Shown in pieces: positions 21,452 to 29,188 of a stretch of DNA of 64,000 nt. The position numbers and the translations under genes are program-made. The stretch spans positions 186,001-250,000 of the forward strand of contig CAWCEV010000005.1 of NCBI GenBank assembly GCA_963794655.1, read 5' to 3'. How positions within the stretch are numbered: position 1 is the first letter of the stretch; each line of letters starts with the position of its first letter. This DNA comes from Roseiarcus sp963794655. Lineage in GTDB: Bacteria > Pseudomonadota > Alphaproteobacteria > Rhizobiales > Beijerinckiaceae. Below the pieces are notes generated by a model. The model saw only the letters and a program-made list of their open reading frames with translations, was not told the DNA's origin and searched no databases.

Positions 21452-21586
21452 GGCAGCCGGCCGACTTCGCCACAAAAAGTGCAAGCTCTGCGGCGAGACG
21501 AATGGCCGGACCGGCGATTCGCCGGGCCTGGGGTGGAGAAGCTACAAGAGGGGGCCAAGCCTCCTGATTTTCGAGGTCTCAACCAG

Positions 21587-22051
21587 ATGAGGAAACCACT
21601 TTCATTCGTGGCTCTTGCAGCCGCAACCTTCTGTTTCGCCGCGACAGCCTTTGCGGCTGGCGGCCCGCAAACCGAGGACAAGGACGCGCCGCCAAAGCCG
21701 CTGCCGCCGCTGCAGAAAAACTTCCCGCTCGACGAGACCTGGTCGCTGCGCGAGCTCAACGGCAAGCCGGTGCCGGCGGGAGTCGACGTCAGCCTGAAGA
21801 TAGACGGCACGCTGCGCGGTTCAGGCTACACCGGCTGCAACTCGTGGTCGGCGACGATGTATCCGATCAAGGATCAGCATCTCGCCGTCGGTCCCTACGC
21901 GCTGACGAAGAAGCAATGCGACAAGGACGCGATGGCGCTTGAGGCGGGGTTCCTGAGCGGGCTTCTCGGAAGTCCGGTATGGGACTTGGTGAACGGCGAC
22001 CTGGTGATCAAAGGCCCGCGCGGGTCTATGCGGCTCGCGCGCTCGCTTTGA
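21587..22051 (+). CDS. Secreted META domain protein
   Basis: 154 residues with a clear Sec signal peptide (MRKPLSFVALAAATFCFAATAFA) followed by a linker and a META domain: WSLRELNGKPVPAGVDVSLK, GSGYTGCNSWSATM, and VGPYALTKKQCDKDAMALEAGFL. META domains occur in HslJ, a heat-inducible envelope protein of E. coli, and in related stress proteins; the biochemical role is unclear. Two conserved cysteines (in TGCN and KQCD) may form a disulfide. It is divergent from the thermometer-controlled hsp20, consistent with a stress role. The ATG at 21587 was chosen because the signal peptide starts there. Confidence 0.82.
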   Translation: MRKPLSFVALAAATFCFAATAFAAGGPQTEDKDAPPKPLPPLQKNFPLDETWSLRELNGKPVPAGVDVSLKIDGTLRGSGYTGCNSWSATMYPIKDQHLAVGPYALTKKQCDKDAMALEAGFLSGLLGSPVWDLVNGDLVIKGPRGSMRLARSL

Positions 22052-22064
22052 GCCGATAGGGCGG

Positions 22065-24200
22065 TCACGCCGCCGGCGCAGCTGCGCCAGCAAGGGTGGC
22101 GGGGCCTCCTTCGTGCGTTTCGAACCCGATCCGGCGCTTGTGGAACTGGTTCATCGTCGCCTGATGGCCGATCGAGACCAGGGTGGTGCGGGGAAGCGTG
22201 TCCACGATCGCGCGATAAAGGTTGGCTTCGCTCTTTTCGTCGAGCGAGTTGGTTGATTCGTCGAGGAACAGCCAGTCGGGTTCAGCCAGCAGCGCGCGCG
22301 CCACCGCAAGGCGCTGCTGCTCGCCGCCCGACAGCCGCATTTGCCAGTTCTCGCTTTCATCGAGACGGTCCACGAGCGCGGGCAGGCCGACCTTGGCCAG
22401 AGTTTCCTTCAGCCGCCCATCGGTGAAGTTCTCGGCCGACGCCGGATAGGCGAGCGCTTCGCGCAAGGGTCCGATCGGGATGTACGGCCGCTGTGGCAAC
22501 AACATGAGCTTGGCGAATTCGGGCTGGCGGATCTCGCCCGAGCCGAACGGCCACAGGCCTGCGATGGCGCGAAACAACGTCGACTTGCCGACGCCCGAGG
22601 GGCCCGCGAACAGGGTTGATTCCTGGGGGACGAGCACGAGGTCGGCGACATGGGCGAGCCGGCGTCCGTCGGGCAATGCGAGGTCGATATCGTTCAGCGT
22701 CAGGTTCGGCCCCTCGCTCGGCTGGACGACGATGCGGGGCGTTGCCGCTTCGGCCGCGCGGGTGCGAGCGAAGGCTTCCTCGAACGAGGTCAGGCGCTGG
22801 ATCGTGGCGCTGAAACTGGCGAGGCCGGTATATTGATTGACGAAAAAGTTCATGGCGCTGTTGACGTTGCTGAATGCGTCAGCCGCCTGGTTGAACGTGC
22901 CGAAATCGACCTTTTTCACAACGAAATAAAACGGCGCGACGACCACGTAAGGAATGATCGCCGAAATCTGGGTATAGAATTGCAGGAATGAATTGAGCAT
23001 GGTCCGCACGCGAATGATCCGCTGGACCGTGACAAAGACGTTGTTGAACACCCGGTTGGCGCGATCGATCTCGCGCGGCTCGCCTTTGAGCAGGGCTATC
23101 TGCTCGCTGAACTCGCGAATGCGGGCGAGGTCGAAGCGGAAGTCGGCCTCGACCGCCTGCTGGCGGAACATGAGCCGCGACAACGAGCGGCCGATCAGAT
23201 GCATCATGCCGGTGGCGAAGAAAGCGTAGAGGATCGCGACCCAGAAAAGGAACCCGGGGATCGGAATTCCGAACACCGAGATATCCATGTTGCGCGAGAT
23301 TCCCCAAAGGATGATCGAAAAGGCGACGAGGTTGGTCGCGGTGGTCATCGCCTGGATCGTGTAATTGTAGATGCCCACGTTCATGTAGCCGCCCACGCCG
23401 CCCGCGCCGCTGATGAAGCCGCCGATGTCCTCGGAGATTCGCTGATCCGGGTTGTCGGTCTGGGCGCCGGTAAGGGCGAGCTTGTAGTGCATCGAATGCA
23501 TGAGCCAGCGCGACGTGTAGGACGCGGTCATCCAGCGCCGCCATTGCAGCACGAAATTGAGCGCGACGTAGAATTCGACGAGGAACGCGAGAATGGAGAT
23601 CGTCACCAGCGGGACGAACACGAGCATCAACTGTTGCCAGAACGCGGCTTGGTGGACCGCATCAGGAACCTGAATCGCGTTGCCGAACTCCCGGTAAAAG
23701 AAATTGAGCCGGACGCCGAGCGCGACCTGGAACTGATTGATGAGGATCAGAAAGAAGACATTGATGCGCGCGTAAAGGCTCTGGCGAACGGCGATCCGCG
23801 GCAGCGGCCAGGGGTGGATGGAAATCGGCGTTTGGGCTTCGAAAAACGGGTCGCTGAGCGCGACCATTCTGCGCACGAAGGCGAAGTGCGAAATGCCGAA
23901 GATGGCGACGCCGAAGAGCGCGGTCGCCAACGGCAGGTAGCGGGGGAGTTCGTAGTCGGCGTAGGCTTTCGGCCAGTAGCCGAGCAGCGCGGCGATGTCT
24001 GCCAGTCCGAAGACGACCGTCTCGAAGGCGAAGAGATCGAACAGAACGGTGAGAAAGGTCGAAAGCCGCCAGCGCGGGTGAGAGGCGAACGCGCCAATCG
24101 CCGAGGCGACGCCAATGATGATCATCATCGTGTCCTCCTCGTAGACTCCGACTACGAGGGCGAGGGTCGCGAATATGGCGAGGCTCAACATGCGCAACAT
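22065..24200 (-). CDS. SbmA/BacA-YddA type ABC transporter (permease-ATPase fusion)
   Basis: 711 residues. The N-terminal half has about eight hydrophobic segments and continues into the SbmA/BacA-like membrane domain (VALGVRLNFFYREFGNAIQ, YTSRWLMHSMHYKLALTG, NPDQRISEDIGGF are hallmarks). The C-terminal ATPase has Walker A GPSGVGKST, signature LSGGEQQR, and Walker B WLFLDESTNSLD. Members form homodimers in the inner membrane and move peptides, very-long-chain fatty acyl compounds or vitamin B12-like substrates. The extra N-terminal helices before the SbmA core are found in a subset of the family. The gene immediately upstream on the same strand (about 500 bases away) encodes the cysteine-rich secreted protein. 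Confidence 0.9.
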   Translation of the reverse strand: MLRMLSLAIFATLALVVGVYEEDTMMIIIGVASAIGAFASHPRWRLSTFLTVLFDLFAFETVVFGLADIAALLGYWPKAYADYELPRYLPLATALFGVAIFGISHFAFVRRMVALSDPFFEAQTPISIHPWPLPRIAVRQSLYARINVFFLILINQFQVALGVRLNFFYREFGNAIQVPDAVHQAAFWQQLMLVFVPLVTISILAFLVEFYVALNFVLQWRRWMTASYTSRWLMHSMHYKLALTGAQTDNPDQRISEDIGGFISGAGGVGGYMNVGIYNYTIQAMTTATNLVAFSIILWGISRNMDISVFGIPIPGFLFWVAILYAFFATGMMHLIGRSLSRLMFRQQAVEADFRFDLARIREFSEQIALLKGEPREIDRANRVFNNVFVTVQRIIRVRTMLNSFLQFYTQISAIIPYVVVAPFYFVVKKVDFGTFNQAADAFSNVNSAMNFFVNQYTGLASFSATIQRLTSFEEAFARTRAAEAATPRIVVQPSEGPNLTLNDIDLALPDGRRLAHVADLVLVPQESTLFAGPSGVGKSTLFRAIAGLWPFGSGEIRQPEFAKLMLLPQRPYIPIGPLREALAYPASAENFTDGRLKETLAKVGLPALVDRLDESENWQMRLSGGEQQRLAVARALLAEPDWLFLDESTNSLDEKSEANLYRAIVDTLPRTTLVSIGHQATMNQFHKRRIGFETHEGGPATLAGAAAPAA

Positions 24201-24714
24201 TGGGCGGGACCTCGAGGGGGCGGGAATTGAACGAAGCGCCCTAGCAGACGGGCTAGGGCATTAGAAGGGCGGTGCGGACGCGGCGGGGATGAAATCTCAG
24301 TAATATTGGAGGCAGGCGATTATCATCGCGCTTCCGCATGATTTGCTCCCTGCAAGCCCGGTCCAAACCTACCCAAACCCGGCCGCGCCTAGCGGAGACG
24401 CGGGCCAAGGGGAGCAAAGGAAAAAGCTTGAATTTCCTTGGATTCTCTTGGCCGAATTGAGCCTTTTCTGGGAGTTGCGGCGACCCTCCCTGGCGGGACA
24501 ATTTGTTCTGCTCCTTCTGCCCGCGCCGGCTCCCCTCTTGGAACGCGATTCATTCACTGACCGGACGAAGGTATCGTATTTTCTGATTTTCGTAAAGACA
24601 ATTCGCAGAAGTCAGCCGAAAGATCGGTTTTTCCTGATCTTAGCGCCGACTGGGCCGCGCGCTGGCGGATAAGCAATCAGCGGCGGCCGACCGCGACCGG
24701 CAGCTCGCCTCCGG
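24201..24714. other. Intergenic region with hairpin and repeat copy B
   Basis: 514 bases without a supported gene. A perfect hairpin lies at 24238-24259 (GCCCTAGC, loop AGACGG, GCTAGGGC), in the leader of the ABC transporter gene on the minus strand. Copy B of the dispersed intergenic repeat is at 24427-24480. Confidence 0.45.
24427..24480 (+). repeat. Dispersed intergenic repeat, copy B
   Basis: Gapless similarity over about 54 bases to the reverse complement of 11957-12012. Shared blocks are TTGGATTCTC, CCGAAT, CTTTT and TTGCG. Neither copy has long open frames of credible composition or terminal inverted repeats that I can see. Confidence 0.4.
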
Positions 24715-25047
24715 TCAGCAGCCACCCACACACAGGCCGCTCATTTCCCTGCAGCCGCGAGGGGTCGCGCAAACCAGCCCAGTGACCCCGGGAGCGTCGC
24801 ACGAGCAGCCGGCGCTGTCACTGAAACTGTTCGTGCAGGCGCCCACGCAGAGCCCGTCCATTTCCCGGCAGCGAGAAGGGGTCGCGCAAACCAGTCCGAA
24901 GACCCCCGGGGCGTCGCAAGAGCAGCCGGAGTTGTCCGTCGCCGTGTAATTTCTCTCATACCTGCCGGCGAGATCGGCAGCCGGGGCGGCGGAAGCGGCT
25001 ATTGCAACGAGCGATGCGAGGGCCAGGCTGAATATGGCCGTTTTCAT
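24715..25047 (-). CDS. Secreted cysteine-rich tandem-repeat protein
   Basis: 110 residues. A signal peptide (MKTAIFSLALASLVAIAASAAPA) is followed by a short linker and two copies of a 31-residue module with a 39-residue period. Each module has six cysteines at identical spacing (42, 44, 54, 60, 67, 71 and 81, 83, 93, 99, 106, 110); shared text includes CSCDAPGV and GLVCATP. The last residue is a cysteine. All twelve probably form disulfides after export. I do not recognise the family. The ATG at 25047 lies nine bases after GGAGG; ATGs at 25053 and 25065 are in frame. The next gene on the strand is an SbmA/YddA-type ABC transporter. Confidence 0.78.
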   Translation of the reverse strand: MKTAIFSLALASLVAIAASAAPAADLAGRYERNYTATDNSGCSCDAPGVFGLVCATPSRCREMDGLCVGACTNSFSDSAGCSCDAPGVTGLVCATPRGCREMSGLCVGGC

Positions 25048-25342
25048 CTTCATGCCCCTCCGCATTGATTCTGGGGAGTGAACCATTTCGGAAAAGCGGA
25101 GTCCAGCGTCTGCCACGGGAGAACGGCAGCGGGGCGCCGAGCTAGGAACGATCACTGCGAGGGCAATGGCGCCGAAATTGCGCTTCGGTGCGCGCCGCGA
25201 GAACAGCCGGCGCTCGAGGGCGCGCCCGCTATGGATGGCGAGGCGAGTTCTGTCGGGGCTCGCGCGGTCTTAGGGTGCGCCGCGCCCAGCCGACCGGAGC
25301 CATACCGGCGAGTCGCCGCGCGGATAAATTGGGGGTTCGGCA

Positions 25343-26872
25343 ATGGATTATGACGTGATTGTCGTCGGCTACGGTCCGACGGGCAAGATCCTCGCCCGGC
25401 GACTTAGCGACTCTGGGCATTCCGTCGCCATCGTCGAGCGCTGGCCCACGGTTTATCCGCTGCCTCGGGCGCTCGTCTACGATCACGAGATCAAGCGGAT
25501 CTTCCATGCGCTCGGATTGGCGGCGAAGATCGATGAAATATCTCGGCCGATGAGCCGTTACGTCTGGTACAACGCCGACTGGAAAGTCCTGGCCGACATC
25601 GACGAAGCCCGCGAAACCATCTCCGGAGGACGCCACGGCTATCTCGCCAGCCAGCCGGATCTCGAGCGAGTGCTCGAGCGCGACCTCGCTGGCCGGCCGG
25701 GGCTCGCGTTCTTCCTCGGCCATCAAGCGCAGGAGGTCGACCAGACGACCGACGGCGCGAGCGTCACAATCGCGCCGTTCGACGAGCAGACGCATCACGC
25801 CGATCTGTCCAGGACCAGGCGTCTCACGGCGCAATATGTCGTGGGATGCGACGGCGCGAACAGCCTCGTGCGCGAGGCTCTCGGATCGACCTTGCTCGAT
25901 CACGGCTTCGACGCGCAATGGCTGGTGATCGACGTTCGTCCGCATGATCCATCGACCCTGCAATTTCCGGACGCCGTTCAATATTGCAACCCTGAGCGGC
26001 CGATGACGATCGTTTGGGGCGGCGTCGCGAACCGCCGTTGGGAGTTCATGATCAAGCCCGGCGAGGATGCGTCCGAATTCGCGAAGCCGGAGAAGACATG
26101 GGAACTGCTGTCGCGCTGGATGAAACCCGGCGACGGCGAGCTCCTGCGTCACGCGGTCTACCGGTTCCGCTCGGTGCTGGTCCAGGGATGGCGGAAGGGA
26201 CGGCTTCTCATCGCCGGCGACGCAGCCCACCTGATGCCGCCGTTCATGGGGCAGGGAATGTGCTCCGGCATTCGCGACTCCTGGAACCTCGCCTGGAAGC
26301 TCGATCGCGTATTGAAAGGCTCTTCGTCCGACGGCCTGCTCGACGCCTACGAGGCCGAGCGGGGCCCAAACGTGGACGCCTACATTCGCCTGTCGATGCA
26401 GGTTGGGGAGATTGTCTGCGCGCCTGACGCCGAGGCTGCCAAGGCGCGCGATGCGGCCTTTTCACGCGGCGAGCTGCCGCCGCCGCTGGAATTTCCGGGA
26501 GTGTCGGGCGGCGTGATCGCGGGGGATGCCGGCGCTGGACTGCTGACGCCTCATGATGAGCTTGAGACGCCGCAAGGGATGCGCCGCCTCGACGATGTTA
26601 CCGGCGAAGGTTTCGCGCTTATCGGCGATCGGGCGGTTATCGAGGCGCTTGACAGCCGCTCGCGCGCGACCGCGGACAAGCTCGGCGTGGTTTTCGTGGC
26701 GATCGGGGCGGGCGGTCATCGCGAACTCAACGGGCGCGTTTCAGCTTGGCTCGTGAGCCACAAGGCCGCAGCGGTCCTCGTTCGTCCGGACTTTTATGCG
26801 TTCGGATTGGCGCGAGACGGGGCGGAAGCCGGGCGCCTCTTGGCGGAGCTTGCAGCAAAGCTCATGCGCTGA
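25343..26872 (+). CDS. FAD-dependent aromatic hydroxylase (MhpA/PheA-like)
   Basis: 509-residue flavoprotein monooxygenase. FAD-binding motifs in order: DVIVVGYGPTGKILARRLS (ADP-binding fold), CDGANSLVREALG (DG motif), and GDAAHLMPPFMGQGMCSGIRDSWNLAWKL (GD motif). A C-terminal thioredoxin-like extension (about residues 430-509) is typical of the MhpA/phenol hydroxylase group, which hydroxylate phenolic substrates such as 3-(3-hydroxyphenyl)propionate with NAD(P)H and O2. No ring-cleavage dioxygenase is nearby, so the pathway is uncertain. It lies 135 bases before the split nitrile hydratase genes on the same strand. Confidence 0.85.
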   Translation: MDYDVIVVGYGPTGKILARRLSDSGHSVAIVERWPTVYPLPRALVYDHEIKRIFHALGLAAKIDEISRPMSRYVWYNADWKVLADIDEARETISGGRHGYLASQPDLERVLERDLAGRPGLAFFLGHQAQEVDQTTDGASVTIAPFDEQTHHADLSRTRRLTAQYVVGCDGANSLVREALGSTLLDHGFDAQWLVIDVRPHDPSTLQFPDAVQYCNPERPMTIVWGGVANRRWEFMIKPGEDASEFAKPEKTWELLSRWMKPGDGELLRHAVYRFRSVLVQGWRKGRLLIAGDAAHLMPPFMGQGMCSGIRDSWNLAWKLDRVLKGSSSDGLLDAYEAERGPNVDAYIRLSMQVGEIVCAPDAEAAKARDAAFSRGELPPPLEFPGVSGGVIAGDAGAGLLTPHDELETPQGMRRLDDVTGEGFALIGDRAVIEALDSRSRATADKLGVVFVAIGAGGHRELNGRVSAWLVSHKAAAVLVRPDFYAFGLARDGAEAGRLLAELAAKLMR

Positions 26873-27007
26873 GAGCCGGGGCCCGCGAGATCGCGGACTA
26901 TGGCTCGAAGTTGCCATCGTCGCGCGGCCGGGGCAGAATCGTTGTCGGACCGGAGCGAATTCGTCGTTTCGGAAACCTCTGTTTGAACCGCTCGGGCCTC
27001 TTTCACC

Positions 27008-27346
27008 ATGACGGATCACGACGCCGCAATCGATCCAAGGCGCGCCCATCACGACATGGGCGGGCTCCAGGCGGGACCGGTCGAGGCGACCGAGCATGAC
27101 TACGCGCTGTGGGAGAAACGCGTCGACGCGATGCTTGTCCTCTTGTCGAGCCGGGGACTGATGACGGTCGACGAGCTCAGGCGCAACATTGAAGCTCTCG
27201 GCCCCGGGGCCTACGACCAGATGACCTATTATGAACGCTGGATGCATTCCGTCGCACAAACGATGATCCAGCGCGGCGTGGTCAGCCTCGACGAACTCGG
27301 CCGCAAGATCGCGGAGGTCGAGGGTCGGGCCGATGCCTCGCGCTGA
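27008..27346 (+). CDS. Split nitrile hydratase/thiocyanate hydrolase, beta N-terminal-type subunit
   Basis: 112 residues corresponding to the N-terminal half of the nitrile hydratase beta subunit: HHDMGGLQAGPVEATEHDYALWEKRVDAM is the family's start, and QMTYYERWMHSVAQTMIQRGVVSLDEL contains the conserved active-site-facing Arg of 'YERW'. In most nitrile hydratases this is fused to the SH3-like C-terminal domain, here a separate gene overlapping by 14 bases. The same split is known in thiocyanate hydrolase (scnB-scnA-scnC) and toyocamycin nitrile hydratase. It forms a three-gene operon with the next two genes. Confidence 0.85.
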   Translation: MTDHDAAIDPRRAHHDMGGLQAGPVEATEHDYALWEKRVDAMLVLLSSRGLMTVDELRRNIEALGPGAYDQMTYYERWMHSVAQTMIQRGVVSLDELGRKIAEVEGRADASR

Positions 27347-27638
27347 AGCGGCCGAACCTCGATTCCAGCCGGGTGACCGCGTTGCGGTGCGGACCGCCTA
27401 TCCGCCCGGCCACGTGCGCACGCCCTACTATATCCGCGGCAAGGCGGGCGTGATCGAGCGCCTGTGCGGCGTCTATGGCAATCCGGAGGAACTCGCCTAT
27501 GCGCGGCCGGGTCTGCCGCGCCAGCCGCTCTATCGCGTACGCTTCCGGCAAGGCGACGTCTGGCCGGACTATCGTGGGCGGGCAGGCGACACCGTCGACA
27601 TCGAGATCTTTCAACACTGGCTGGAGCCATCGCCATGA
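27333..27638 (+). CDS. Split nitrile hydratase/thiocyanate hydrolase, beta C-terminal-type subunit
   Basis: 101 residues matching the SH3-like C-terminal domain of nitrile hydratase beta: FQPGDRVAVRTAYPPGHVRTPYYIRGKAGVIE is the hallmark, with HVRTPYYIRG carrying the second conserved Arg that in the enzyme contacts the oxidised metal-binding cysteines. The C-terminus YRVRFRQGDVWPDY...DTVDIEIFQHWLEP is also typical. It overlaps the upstream gene by 14 bases and shares ATGA with the alpha-type gene, so the three are translationally coupled and presumably made in equal amounts. Confidence 0.87.
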   Translation: MPRAEAAEPRFQPGDRVAVRTAYPPGHVRTPYYIRGKAGVIERLCGVYGNPEELAYARPGLPRQPLYRVRFRQGDVWPDYRGRAGDTVDIEIFQHWLEPSP

Positions 27639-28294
27639 GCGCTCACGACCATGATCATGGCGAAGGCCATTCGCACGAACATGGAAGCGTGCATCGCCAT
27701 CCGCCGCGTCCCGATCTCGACGATACGCTGACCTATTATCGCGCGATGGAGATCGCGCTGCGCGAGCTTTTGGTCGAGAAGGGCGTTTTCACAGCGGACG
27801 ACATACGCAGGCAGGTCGAGGACATGGATCGCCGCAACCCGGCGCAAGGCGCGCGGGTGGTCGCCCGGGCGTGGGTCGATCCGGAGTACAGGAAATTATT
27901 ACTTCGGGACGGCGGCGAGGCATGCGTCGCCGCCGGTCTCGATCGCGGACCCTATAAGCTGGTGGTGGTCGAGAACACGCCCGACACCCATAATATGGTC
28001 GTCTGCACGCTCTGCTCCTGCTACCCGCGCTGGCTCCTTGGACTGCCCCCGGATTGGTACAAGAGCCGGGCCTACCGCTCGCGCGCGGTGCGCGAGCCGC
28101 GAGCTGTGCTGCGCGAGTTCGGAACCGAGATCCCCGAGAATGTCGCGGTGCGCGTGCACGATTCGACCGCGGACATGCGCTATCTCGTGCTGCCCGAGCG
28201 CCCGGCGGGCACGGACGGATGGAGCGAGGAGCAGCTTGCCGGATTGGTGTCGCGTGACAGCATGATCGGCGTTAGCCTGCCCCAGCGCCCCTGA
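27635..28294 (+). CDS. Split nitrile hydratase/thiocyanate hydrolase, metal-binding (alpha/gamma) subunit
   Basis: 219 residues. The metal site is CTLCSC (Cys124, Cys127, Cys129), the cobalt-type version of the motif in which two cysteines are oxidised to sulfenic and sulfinic acids. LGLPPDWYKSRAYRSRAVREPR and the C-terminal RYLVLPERPAGTDGWSEEQLAGLVSRD are family blocks. The residue pair after the motif is YPR, as in thiocyanate hydrolase gamma, rather than the usual Pro-Trp of nitrile hydratases. The first 22 residues contain eight histidines, also as in thiocyanate hydrolase gamma, and may help gather cobalt. Substrate (a nitrile or thiocyanate) is unresolved. No dedicated metallochaperone gene is visible. 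Confidence 0.9.
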   Translation: MSAHDHDHGEGHSHEHGSVHRHPPRPDLDDTLTYYRAMEIALRELLVEKGVFTADDIRRQVEDMDRRNPAQGARVVARAWVDPEYRKLLLRDGGEACVAAGLDRGPYKLVVVENTPDTHNMVVCTLCSCYPRWLLGLPPDWYKSRAYRSRAVREPRAVLREFGTEIPENVAVRVHDSTADMRYLVLPERPAGTDGWSEEQLAGLVSRDSMIGVSLPQRP

Positions 28295-28300
28295 CCCGCC

Positions 28301-29185
28301 TCACGCCTGGCCGGCGTCGGAGCCGAAGCGCGCCTGGCGGGCGCGGATGAGGGTGATCGCGATGAGCGCGAGCGCGATGACCGCGAAGGACACGCCGGTC
28401 GTCGCGGTGCCGAGCGCGTAGATTTCCGGCGTCGTCACCGTCGTCGTGAGCGCCTGAAGCTCCATCGGCAGCGTATTGTGCTCGCCCATCGCCTGGCTCG
28501 AGCGGGCGATCTCGTCCCATGAGAGCGTGAAGCCGAACAGCCCGACGCCGATCACCGAGGGCAGGATGATCGGCAGGATGACATAGCGCAGCGTCTGCCA
28601 CGGGGTCGCCCCGAGGTCGCGCGCGGCTTCCTCGTAGCGGGCGTCGAAGCGATTGAAGATCGCGAACATGACGAGGAGGCCGAACGGCAGCGTCCAGGTG
28701 AGATGAGCGCCGAGGCCGGAAGTGAAAGTCCCCATCGTCGTCTTGAGGTCGCCCGCAAGCCAGTCCGGCCCGTGGTTCTTCAGGAAATCGTCGAGGAGGC
28801 GGAACTCGAGCGCGATCCCCAGGGACGTGACGATCGAGGGCACGATGAGGCTCGCGACCGCGATGAAGAACAGGAGGTCCGAGCCCCTGAATTTCTTCCG
28901 AAAAGCAAGGCCGGCGCTGAGCGATAGTAGGACGGTGAGGATCATCACCACCACGCCGAGCTTGAGCGAACGCTCGAACGCGCCGGTGATGTCGACGATG
29001 CCGCCGCCATGCCACAACCGCTCGAACCAATGGAACGAGAGGCCGTTCAACGGGAAGGTCAAGCCGCCGGTTGGACCCTGGAACGAAAGAATGAAGATGA
29101 CGATCATCGGCCCGTAGAGAAACAGCACGAAGGCGGCGAAAAACGCCGCGAGCCAATAGAATGCTGGAGAGCGGCCCTCGCCCAT
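28301..29185 (-). CDS. ABC transporter permease, PotC-like
   Basis: 294 residues with about six transmembrane helices. The cytoplasmic EAA loop reads YEEAARDLGATPWQTLRYVILPIILPSVIG, which docks on the ATPase. It belongs to the spermidine/putrescine-type importer group. It is the last gene of a four-gene minus-strand operon and ends 6 bases from the convergent nitrile hydratase gene. The substrate cannot be proved from the permease; polyamines or other cationic amines are the family norm. Confidence 0.92.
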   Translation of the reverse strand: MGEGRSPAFYWLAAFFAAFVLFLYGPMIVIFILSFQGPTGGLTFPLNGLSFHWFERLWHGGGIVDITGAFERSLKLGVVVMILTVLLSLSAGLAFRKKFRGSDLLFFIAVASLIVPSIVTSLGIALEFRLLDDFLKNHGPDWLAGDLKTTMGTFTSGLGAHLTWTLPFGLLVMFAIFNRFDARYEEAARDLGATPWQTLRYVILPIILPSVIGVGLFGFTLSWDEIARSSQAMGEHNTLPMELQALTTTVTTPEIYALGTATTGVSFAVIALALIAITLIRARQARFGSDAGQA

Positions 29186-29188
29186 TTT

